NCBI RefSeq assembly: GCF_000499845.2
Contig: NC_023754.2
Coordinates: 18,664,111 to 18,728,110 of the forward strand
Length of the DNA stretch: 64,000 bases
Source: Phaseolus vulgaris
Taxonomy: Eukaryota; Streptophyta; Magnoliopsida; Fabales; Fabaceae
Reading direction: 5' to 3'
Positions 50,050 through 60,193 of this stretch are shown in pieces. The notes beneath the pieces were generated by a model. It made no database searches and had not been told where the DNA came from. It saw only the letters and a program-made list of their open reading frames with translations. The position numbers and the translations under genes are program-made. Each line of letters starts with the position of its first letter. Positions within the stretch are counted from its first letter, which is position 1.

Positions 50050-51790
50050 AGGCTCATGTATTTGTATTCCCAACAATCATAGAAATACAAAGAAATTTTA
50101 TATGGGATTGGGGTGTGAGAGAACTAAAAAAGCTTGGTTTAGTTAGGAACATTTGTGCAGTCCAAAGAGGAGGGAGGATTGGGAATTAAGGACATAGACA
50201 AATTTAATAAAGCTTTGCTAGCTAAATGGAAGTGGAAAATTGTGGCTCAAACAAAAGGAAAATGGAGAGATATTATAATATCTAAATATGAAATAGATGA
50301 TACGAAGTATAACAATTCTACAGTGAAATTTCAATCTAGGTGGTGGAGGGATCTAGGCAAAGTTTGTGGAGTGGGTGAAATTGAAAGTTGGTTCAATAAA
50401 GCAAATCGGTGTGAAATAAGACGAGGCCACTTGGTTTTTTTTATCAGCAAAAAGAATAAATAAATAAATATGAACCACTTAAGGGATAATCCAACCTGTA
50501 TACATATCAACTGTGCTACTCAACAGAAATGCCCAATAAGCTTTCCCAAACCAACCAACTCAAAACTAACTAAATCACCTAATCATGGCAATATCTCCAA
50601 ACCTACATACACAACCAAAAAGTAACAGAGACTTTAAATCGACAACAAACACGTCAGCGGATCAAGACACCAATCAGAAAAGAAAAAACAGACATAAGCA
50701 AAATAAGAAGTGATCCAAGACCAAGCCTTTAATTGAGTCAGAGAAAAGATTTCAGAGTGATTAATCACTCCTCCCTTAAAAAATGCGATTATTCCTTTGC
50801 CTCCAAATCTCGCCAATGATTCCAACACAAACACTTCCCCAAGCGGCATTTACTTATCCTGGAACATTGCACAAGATAAAGTGTAAGAAGTGTGAAACAA
50901 AATCAAAATGATCTACCGACGCCATCCCAACCCAAGTATATCACTGACTTCAACTAACCAAGCTACTCTGTATTCAAAAAATAAGTGTCTTAGTCTCAAC
51001 TTCTTCCCGACACAAACAACATGAGGAAAAATCAACAGTAACCCCACGTCTAACCAAATTAGCCTTAAAAGCAATTGAATTACCCAATACCCTCCAAGCA
51101 GTAGGCCACTTGGTTAAATAAATGACTAGGAGAGTTTAATCTTAAACTTAGGTTTCTGATTTTATACTCTATTTCACTTAGTCAAGGAAGGAAAGTGGGG
51201 GAGGTAGGATATTGGTCAGGCAATGGAATCTACAGTGGAGAAGGAGTATGTTTGAATGGAAGAAAGAATAAGAACTACAATTGTTGAGAGAGTTAAGTAC
51301 AATAAACTTGCATAGGGGAAAATCTAACACATAGAGAGGGCTTGATGAAGTGGATGGTAGGTACTCAGTTAGTTCAGCCTATCTTGTACTACATAACAAA
51401 ACCAGTGGTGAAAACAACAAGCATTTTAATGAATTCTGGAATGTAAAGACTCTCCCCAATGCACAATTCCTTGCATGGAGGGTAATGTTAGATAAATTAC
51501 CTACAAGGCTTAGTTTAGTTAGGAAAGGGGTTGACCTTAGTTGTACATTATGTCCACTATGCTAGTAATGTGATGAATCCATCTACCATCTATTGATGGA
51601 GTGTAAAGTAGCTTATGCAGTCTGGAATGCATGATGCAGATGGGTGGATATTTAGTATGTTCAACATACTGAATTGTGGTGCCACTTTGAGCAATTTCAT
51701 CTTTTCCATATGTATCAAAAGCAAAACCAGGTTTGAAAGGGAGTGTGGATAGCTATTGTTTCGAGTATATGGGATAAGAGACTGCAAACT
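50050..51790 (+). mobile_element. Degenerate L1-type LINE, interrupted by a second LINE
   Basis: C-terminal part of a LINE reverse transcriptase polyprotein with frameshifts. 50155-50420 reads KEEGGLGIKDIDKFNKALLA, the conserved region after the RT core. After the insert at 50437-51102, the frame resumes with QWNLQWRRSMFEW-type sequence, then DGRYSVSSAYLVL and FLAWRVMLDKLPTR, followed by a zinc-binding CTLCPLC motif (zf-RVT) near 51555, and ends around 51790 with GVWIAIVSSIWDKR. The 5' part is missing. Non-functional. Confidence 0.85.
50437..51102 (-). mobile_element. 5'-truncated LINE nested antisense in the older LINE
   Basis: Flanked by a perfect 13-bp target duplication, AGGCCACTTGGTT (50424-50436 and 51103-51115). 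On the minus strand it encodes a LINE C-terminus: zinc-finger region (ANLVRRGVTV, then Cys pairs), IIAFFKGGVINHSEIFSL, AWSWITSYFA and FFFSDWCLDPLTCL, ending with an A-rich tail that appears as a T run at 50437. It is 666 bp and broken by stops and frameshifts. Confidence 0.9.
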
Positions 51791-51904
51791 CTCTTTGTTA
51801 CTTTGTTATCCCCTGTTTGACTCTGATTCATCTTGATTTTAGCATGTTGTTATTTGGGTTCTTAAGTTATACCCTTGTCAAAGCAAATAGATTAGCCAAA
51901 GATG

Positions 51905-52310
51905 GTAATGGTTGTTGTTCTCGAATGATGCTCCAAACTCTTTTGCGCCTTCCTCCTCTCGGTCGTCCGGCTCCACGGACGGGGAAGGTACCTGCAGAAG
52001 GCACTCCAACGCTCAAGTCATGTTAGCACTCGAGTGTCAGAGTACTGTAAATAATGACGTACCTTAAGGTTTAGGGTTTAGGAAGTTGGTGGGCTGTATT
52101 AGGAAGTTGATTCATGTTTATGGTTGCACTAAACAACCTTTAACTATGAATTAACATTGCTGACTTAGTCAACCATTGGCTCATTGTCAAAGGTCAGTCG
52201 GTCACGCTTCGTCATGTAACCTTCTCACCATGGCTAGGTGGCTAGTTGTTGCTGGCCGACTTGTTGAGTCGTCCGATCATACCGGTACAGTTGTTATGTT
52301 TTTGCAGGGA
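51905..52310 (+). repeat. Dispersed repeat, copy 2
   Basis: Plus-strand counterpart of 14430-14870. Contains CCTCTCGGTCGTCCGGCTCC, GTACTGTAAATAATGACGTA, a TTAGGAAGTTGATTC block, CTAAACAACCTTTAACTATG and GACTTGTTGAGTCGTCC. Less AT-rich than its surroundings and non-coding. It begins close after the LINE ends. Transposon class unknown. Confidence 0.7.
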
Positions 52311-55300
52311 CTAACTATATGAAAAAGAAGGGAGTTCAACATTTGATTGTATAATTACTATGTATGCAGATCTACCAAATCAAAGGTGTTGGGAGCTATG
52401 AAGGGGCAATATATACTCTAAATCACTGCAGTACAACAAAAGAAGCACTTCCTGACTCTCTGGAACTTCGTTTACAGTACAAGCTTTCATGACATTTACG
52501 AGAACGCGACGTTTGGTTTGCCTTCTTTTGACATTCTTTCTTTAGGGAAAACTCTCTGTGTTTTGATTTTGGTGACCTGCAACATAGCAGCAACATGTTT
52601 TCTTTCATGACTTTGAAGGACTAGGTCAAATGTGGCAACAAAGCAATTTTTTGAGTTTGTTGGAGCTGATATCAAATTTGTATATTTTATCAAGCAGCTT
52701 CTAGGTATGTATCTTATCGATGTCAAAATGTTGTTTAATATACAAATTCTTACCTAAGCAACATCATGATCATGTTTTGTGTAGGGAGAATGACTTATAG
52801 TTTTATTTTCAGATCTCTATTTTTTTATAAAGATCGGGACATCTTTAACTTATCATAATTTATTTATCATAAAAAAAATAATATAACATACACTACATTA
52901 AATAAACTAAAACTAAGCATAAAATCAATTTAATTATATTTTTTATTTATTTTTCACACACTTCATACGTGTAAAATAATATGAAAGAAAAAATATAAAT
53001 TAGTTTTCATATAAATTGATTTTAATTTATTGAAAGTCGTATTTTTTGTTTTCTTGTTTTATTTTTAGGAAAATTTAGCTAAATATATTTTAAATTAAAT
53101 TATTTTATAGATAAATTAAAATGAGATAAATTAGTTTATGAAATGTTTCATTTCATTTTTATTTGCTATATTTTATGGTAAGCAAGTTCATAAAGAAATG
53201 TATTCAAAACAAATCCAAAATAATAGCTTATGATAGCATAATTAAATAATAATTTATTAGTACATAACCGATATTATAGAAGGTGAATAACATTGAATAT
53301 TTTATTATTATATTTCTCATAGTATTACGACATTTGTTTGCCAATTATGCCACTTATAAGTTCTAGAAATCAGAGAATATTATCCAAGTTATGTCTGCTT
53401 TCAGAAGTTAGCAACAAAACTAATTAACCTACTTACATACACAAAATTATGTAATATAAAAATAAAACCCTAATTGCTCTTAGATATTGAAACAAAAACA
53501 AAATAATGTCACCTTTCATTATCGACCACCGAACTCTTTCAAGTTCTAAAGTTTTAAGCATGCATAACATTATCAAAATCTCTCTTTACAAAATCAAGAA
53601 GAGCCATTGTATAATTCTTTAATGGTTAATAGAGTTTTATTTGATTATGCATCACTTCTATCTGCTTCTTATTTCCATTTCTAATGCCTTTAAATTTAAT
53701 TTGACAAAGCTCAAGTTATCTCTTCCATTTTTTTTTTCTATTTGAAAGCTTGCTGCACCTAACTCAACAACAAATACATATTAATTTATCCATACTAACT
53801 GAAATTAATATCGACCAATTAATAACGTAGTTCAGAATATTTATTCTATCTCTCTTATTTATTATCCATGCATAATCAAAATATTTGATTTTAATCCCTT
53901 CTAATAACGTTTTTTAGTATTTATCAAAATGATTAAATATTTTTTTTTCTTTATACTTTTACATAAAATTCTAAATTGTAAATCTCTTTTATAGTAAAAA
54001 AAACTATTAAAATAGGTTATTACCAATTTTTTATGTAAAAAATATATTTTTAATATAGACTAAAAGTTAAAATATATTTAAAATATTTATGTTAACTTAT
54101 TATTAACGTGGATAATATAATATAGTTCATACTAAAATTTTATTTATGTAAAAAACTAATAAAAACACATTTTTAACTATTATAAAAAAATCAAAATAAC
54201 TTCTATCATCATTAGTGATATGCATATATATGCCGCATAAGTCTAATGACATGTGTGAAGAACGTTAAAAGCACCTACAATTTTCTCTCCTAGTTTTAAA
54301 TTTGCATACATCACCTGTTAAGAATTTTCCTAATACTTATTAGATGAAGATAGCATTAATATTTGTTGTATTTATAAAATACTAAATGTGTCTAATTTTT
54401 TGTTTAATAGAGTAATGCATTAATTAAGAGGGCATTTTGTAAAAAATATAACACTATTTTTTATTGTTTATCTAAAAACATATAACAAGAAGACAAACAT
54501 TTATTGCATAAAGAATAAAAAAAAAATCCAATACTAATTCCTCTAGTGATTATTAAATATATTTAATATTTTTTTGACCTTTTCTCTGATAGCAGTTGAT
54601 ATAAATGTCGTAAATAGAGAATTAGGTGAGTCGTCTTGACCGCCATCAAGTTTCTGGATGAAGAACCAGTCAAATGTTAATATTCAGAGAGAGACACTTT
54701 TTTTTTCTTTTTTTTTCCCATAAAGAATAAAATTAAATTAAAAAACATTATTGCCAGAAACAATTATAATTATTTGTGACTAAATACTTCTTGTTTCACT
54801 TTAAATATTGTTTTACAAAATTAATAATGCATTACAAAATTATACATGTCTAAAATTGGAAGTAAGCAACACTTTTTTAAGCAATGCTTGTAAAAGAACA
54901 TGAAATTAATAAATTACCCGTGAATGAAGTTAAGAAATTGCAGTAGATGTTTAACGAATGTTTGGAAAATAGTTTAAACACGTAACCGATATAAATCATT
55001 GAATTTTTATTAATTTGATATAATTTTAATTATCAAAGTAGATAATTTTTTAAAAGATTATTAAAATTGATAAATAGTGTAAATAATATAATTTTAATTA
55101 AAATTTAATTATATTGAAATTATGTCACTTTACACAATTCTTTTATATTAAAATCATATTATTTTAACACAACTTATCTATTTTTAATATTTTTTAAAAT
55201 ATTTATTTATTTTAATAATTAAAAGATAAAATTAAACTAAATTAGTAAAAATGTCTAAAAAAATTATAGTGTCTTGAGAAAAATGGTAATTAGCGCGTCA

Positions 55301-58152
55301 AATTTGAAAAATGAAGAAATAAGAAGGTTAGTGCATCGTGTTTGGGGATGTAAATGACTTATTCTCAAGTATTTGAGGATTTTTAAAACTTCTATAAACA
55401 TGAAGCTTTGATTTGATAATACAACGAATAAAAACTATATTGAAAATATTTCCATAAATAAAATAATGTTGTAAAGACTAAATTCATTTATTCTAAATAG
55501 AAGTGTTTTAAATAAGATAAAATATAAATTTTTATTAATAAAGTTAGAAACTAAAAAATATTTATTTATAATTTATTTCATTAAAATCATCATTTCTTAA
55601 AAAAATATTTCCTCTGTTTTTTATTTAGTTTTTTTTGAAAAAATTGTTTCTCTTTTTTAATATATGAGTTTATTTTGATGATACTTGGGAGTTATAAATT
55701 TATTCTAACATATCATGTTATAATATATAAACACACAAAATATGCTTTCGTTCATTTCCAGAATAGTGAAAAATTTAACAAGAAATTATCAAAATTTAAC
55801 AAGAAATTATCAAAATTTAACAAGAAATTATAAAGTATTCCTTAATCAGATCAAAATCATAATAAAACAAGCATTACGAATAAAATGACAATACAATCAT
55901 CAACTAAAAACATAATATTATATTTAAATATCATCTCAATACATAAGAGTTTGAACAAATTATTTTCAATCCAAAATGGTAGAATTAGCCACTCATGTTG
56001 GCCATTACAAGCATGGAAAACAAGAAAAAAATGTTTGTCCTTAACGGCTACCTCCTATAACATTTTCTATCACCTTCTATTGTCTCATTGATGTCTAGGA
56101 TTGTGCCTCAGACTTCATATTTAACCTAATTGAGCTTGGACTAAGTGACTTTTCGTCTGGACATGATTGGGCTCGCTTGGACGAGTTCCTTTGAAGTATT
56201 TTTGGCTTAGACGAGTTTTGAGCATTTCAACCTTCTCTTTTCATCTTGTTTATTTTTCTTTAGCCATTTCATCTCCATTTTCTCCTATAATCCTGAAATT
56301 AATAGAAATTTAAGAATAAATCATTCTTATTCATATTATAATCACAAAATATGTAAAAATATTTAAATTTATAAATATCCATAAGTATATGTATTTTAAT
56401 ATAAAATATTACTAAAATATAAGAATTATTATCAGATACATTATTCTTATTCTTTGATAAAAATAAAAAGTTAAAGTAATATTTCTGAAACACAACTTTT
56501 TCAAGATAAAATTATGGTGTTAAACCATGACTTATACAACTTTCTTTCTATCGAGAATAAGGAAATTAAACTAAAAATAGATATTTAAAAAATGGTACAA
56601 TTCTTTGTTATAAGGAATAAGGTAAAAAGTTTTCCAAACCTTTACTCAAAACAACCTATTGCATAATAATGGATAAACTATGTAACCTGACTTTTTTAAT
56701 TTTTATAAAAAACTAGACAATAACGAAACAAAACCCACCATAACAGAAACTGAATCAGATGATTGGCACTTTTCCACTGCAGTGATACTTCCCAAGGGCG
56801 GGCCCCTGCAATTGCTCTTACCTTCCCTAATACCCTTCTCAGAACTATATTTTTCTTACAATTTGTCCTTTTTGTAAGAAATTACGCAAGAATGATATAT
56901 TAATTTTCTTACAATTTACCTTTTTTTGAAATCTCTATAAGAAATTACACAAGAATGATAAATTAATTGGCCTCCCATAATGACAACAATAATCTTTAGA
57001 AAAAGAGTGTATTAATGCTACCGTAGGATGAAATGAGATATTGAAGTATAAAAAACGTATAAGTATTCATAATCTTTGAATATAATTTCGTTATGCACTT
57101 TGCTGAAATTATTAAAACGTACTTGCAGAAATAAAACTATTTCATTTACTAAATACTTGCTCCATCTCCAATTATTTATACTTTTACCATTTATATAATT
57201 CATTTTAAAGTAACTTATGTCTCCTTTTATAATATAAGGCGAGAAGAGAACAAACACAAATTCTATTACGAAAATAAAAAGAGATGAATAACCTAGCATA
57301 TATTTATTCAATGTAAAATAGTATTTTCGTACTAATAAATTACTTGTTTTTTTTTTCTACTTTACCTTCAATTAAAATGAAATTACCATAAGTTCAGTAT
57401 TATGTCTGTATTAAAAAAATATTATTTGCATTATTTTAACAACTTCCTTATTTTAAAGAGGTACCCCAATTCTCCTAAATGGAAGATCTACAACTAATTT
57501 ACTCATTAAATGAATGATCAAGACGTACTATTTTCATTTAGAGTTTATTTTCATTAAATCTTAAATTAAGAACCATAACTCTTCATCTTAAATCTGTTTT
57601 AGAAGAGCCAAATGTCATAATCAATAATCAATACAAACTTCAAACAAAGCCACAACAAACTTTGAAAGATCACCAAGTCACCTTCTTCCCACTATATATA
57701 TGCTCCAATGCGAGGGATTCAATGAATAAATTAATTAGATATATATGGAACTTGCCTTTTCACCCTAGTCTACATCTCCCTCATCTTTCTTCAAATTAAT
57801 TAATCACAATATTCCACCTTTTCACATTAATTTAATATAATTTCTCTCTTCTTATATAGAATTATATACAATCAAAAGCAATACACCAAAATTAATATCT
57901 ATTTCACTAAAAAAAATATATTACGAGTACAGTTATGAATAAACTCGCATAAGACAAGAATACCGCACTTAAACCAACATTACTAAGTTACTAACAAATA
58001 AAAACATGCCGAACATCGTTTTTTAATCACATTATGTTCTGTCGAGGAAAAAGGTTGTTGAAGTCTGAAAGAAACTAAGACAAATTTTTGTTTATATGAT
58101 CTATTCTAACATCAAGCATTACCTAAAATCTCATCAAAACTCGTTCTAACAA
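52311..58152. other. Long gene-free AT-rich region
   Basis: 52400-52750 has short open frames on the minus strand without recognisable motif. TTTTTTATAAAGATCGGGA at 52821-52839 repeats the motif at 31185. ATCAAAATTTAACAAGAAATT occurs as a short tandem repeat near 55783-55830. 54000-57600 is very AT-rich. 57600-58150 is the probable promoter of the WI12 gene, with TATA-like sequences at 57691-57700 and 57855-57862. No tRNA or other RNA gene recognised. Confidence 0.5.
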
Positions 58153-58668
58153 ATGGGCTACAACCGTTCTTCCACCGCCATGATCATCTCGAGAAAGGCC
58201 GAGAAGGAGAAGCACTCCGGCAGGGAAGCGGAGCACGAAAAACGCAACCGGGAGACGGTGAAAATGGTGTACAAGGCACAGTGCGATGGCCACACGGAGA
58301 AGCTTGTGAAGTTGGTGAGGACAGAGTTGGAGTGGTGGTACCACGGACCTCATCATTGCGAGTACATGATGAGACTGTTGACCGGCGAGTCAACGGCGAA
58401 AGGGTTCAGGTTTCGGCCTCGGAGGATCAGGGCCGTCGGAGACCGCGTGATGGTGGAAGGGTGGGAGGGGAAGGGGGAGGAGTACTGGGTGCACGTGTGG
58501 ACACTCAGCCACGGGATCATTGCTCAGCTAAGAGAGTACTTCAACACCTTCATTACGGTGGTGCTTCGAGTTTCTGAAGATGGTGATGAGGCTCGGTTGT
58601 GGCGGAGCTCCGACCGGGTCCGGGTTCGGGTTCATGGGTCGTTACCGGATCTCGTGCTTTCAGTTTAA
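58153..58668 (+). CDS. Wound-induced protein 1 (WI12-type, NTF2-like fold)
   Basis: Single-exon gene for 171 residues of the plant WI12 / wound-induced protein family, a SnoaL/NTF2-like fold; members respond to wounding, pathogens or senescence, biochemical role unclear. After a charged N-terminal extension (~35 residues, Lys/Glu/Arg-rich, longer than in some members) the domain runs RETVKMVYKAQCDG, VRTELEWWYHGP, MMRLLTG, FRFRPRRIRAVGDRVMVEGW, YWVHVWTLSHGIIAQLREYF and ends in LPDLVLSV, all in family order. GC-rich at its 3' end, giving long antisense frames. The start ATG at 58153 opens the frame; a downstream Met (residue 10) is possible. Confidence 0.9.
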   Translation: MGYNRSSTAMIISRKAEKEKHSGREAEHEKRNRETVKMVYKAQCDGHTEKLVKLVRTELEWWYHGPHHCEYMMRLLTGESTAKGFRFRPRRIRAVGDRVMVEGWEGKGEEYWVHVWTLSHGIIAQLREYFNTFITVVLRVSEDGDEARLWRSSDRVRVRVHGSLPDLVLSV

Positions 58669-58837
58669 ATCATGTTTTAATAATAATAACTACAACTACA
58701 TATAGTAGGTAGGTATTTCAGTTAAAATCATGTTGTTTTAATAATTATTTCAACAACCCCAAACCAAAGCAACAGTGACCATCCAAGTATTGGGCCACAA
58801 GCCCATCCAGCGTCTCGGTTTGTACTCGGTTTGTACT

Positions 58838-59373
58838 GCTTCTTCCTGCACCTTTATACTTTATTGTGTCACTCCCATACTAAATATGAAAATACCTATT
58901 TATTCTTTTTATGGAAGATGTTTTTGAATTCAGTTATTTAGATTTATAAAATCCAGAATTTTTTTTGAGTCTGGAGATTACGTAAACCGAATATATTCCA
59001 GAAGCTAATCTTATAGAAAAGACTTTCAGATTATGTAATCTGAAAGCTAATCACACATTTGAAAAGAAATTCAGAATTACATAATCTAGAAGTTAATTTC
59101 ATATTCAAAAAATATTTTCAGATTATATAATCCAAAAACTAATTACGCATATGAAAAAAAATTTTTGGATTACAAAATCCAAAAGCTAATCTCATGTATA
59201 GAAATGACTTCCAGATTATGTTATTTGGAAGCTAATCACAAAAGGCTTCTAATTACATAATTCAAAAACTAATTACAAATTTAGAAAAAAGACTTTTAAA
59301 TTATATAAAATCCAAAATATTAAAAACTAATATTTTTGGAATAAAAAACTTAGGGTGGCACAAAGGAAGAAAC
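58838..59373. mobile_element. Possible TIR element related to 10235-10601
   Basis: Left end CTTCTTCCTGCACC and the reverse complement of the right end, GTTTCTTCCTTTGTGCCACC, are similar to each other and to the ends of the element at 10235-10601 (TTTCTCCCTGCACCCC). Most of its interior is the 45-bp array listed separately. No coding capacity. Target duplication not seen. Confidence 0.4.
58970..59330. repeat. 45-bp degenerate tandem array with palindromic units
   Basis: About eight diverged units of roughly 45 bp, of the form TTCAGATTATGTAATCTGAA then RGCTAATCACAnnTTTGAAAA. Each unit carries its own small palindrome (e.g. CAGATTATGTAATCTG at 59028-59043; GGATTACAAAATCC near 59167). It begins about 300 bp after the WI12 stop codon. 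Confidence 0.75.
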
Positions 59374-60193
59374 AATCCTCGGTTTTAGGGCTTGTATAAC
59401 TCCCTCACCAGTATCGTGTTGCACTCACATATTCTTCTGACGATTTTGCTTCTTGCACTCCATCACTACTACCTGCATTCGTATTAATGTCAAAAAACTA
59501 AAATACCCTCTTACTACATCATGGCATTCATTATTGGTATTGTACCTAAAAACCAGAAGAAAAAAAATTGTGAGATTGTATATGATACTGTTAATATTTA
59601 AATAGAATAATTTTGTTTCATTCATGCATCCATTATATTTTTCCATCCACTGTAATCATGGTTAAAAGTTAAACATTTGAAACACAACCTTAACGTGCCC
59701 CCCAAAGGGACCTTTGGTGTTGATGAAGAGATGTTTGAGCCTTGAAGTGGAGGGTCAAGGATCATGATATATCCTATTTAAAATATTATATTTTTAAACT
59801 TTGAAGACAATTTTATAAAAACTAAAAACATATAGAATCATAATTGCAGTAACTAAAAACATATGTACATTTTTATTTTTATTTTATATTTTTTAACATT
59901 GCCTTTCAATACTCCACAAACTTGGGAAGAGAAGAAGACTTTTACTCGATGTATATATACTGAAAATAATTCATAAAATGCAGTATAATAATAACTCAAG
60001 GATTACAATTTAAATATGTTGAAACAATAGTAATCTATGATTTTTATTAATTGAAGAAAACTCTCTCCATCCACAAGTTATAGCAACTCTTTGGAAGTGT
60101 TTAAATGAGAATGACATGTAAATACTACAACATTTCTAAAGAAGTCATTCTTATTTGAAATAGAAGAACCATTTGTAACAAACATAAACAACT
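59374..60193. other. Intergenic DNA, no gene recognised
   Basis: AT-rich. The segment near 60100-60193 is probable 3' untranslated sequence of the gene ending at 60194. Confidence 0.5.

Noticed and set aside
52423..52726. Minus-strand frames of 61 and 76 codons
   Set aside because: Overlapping each other in different frames without a recognisable motif; probably chance.
58123..58577. Antisense and alternate-frame open frames over the WI12 gene
   Set aside because: GC-rich codon composition leaves few stops; the family match is only in the plus-strand frame starting at 58153.
58970..59330. CRISPR-like array (regular short repeats)
   Set aside because: Units are degenerate, head-to-tail without unique spacers, and the genome is a plant's.
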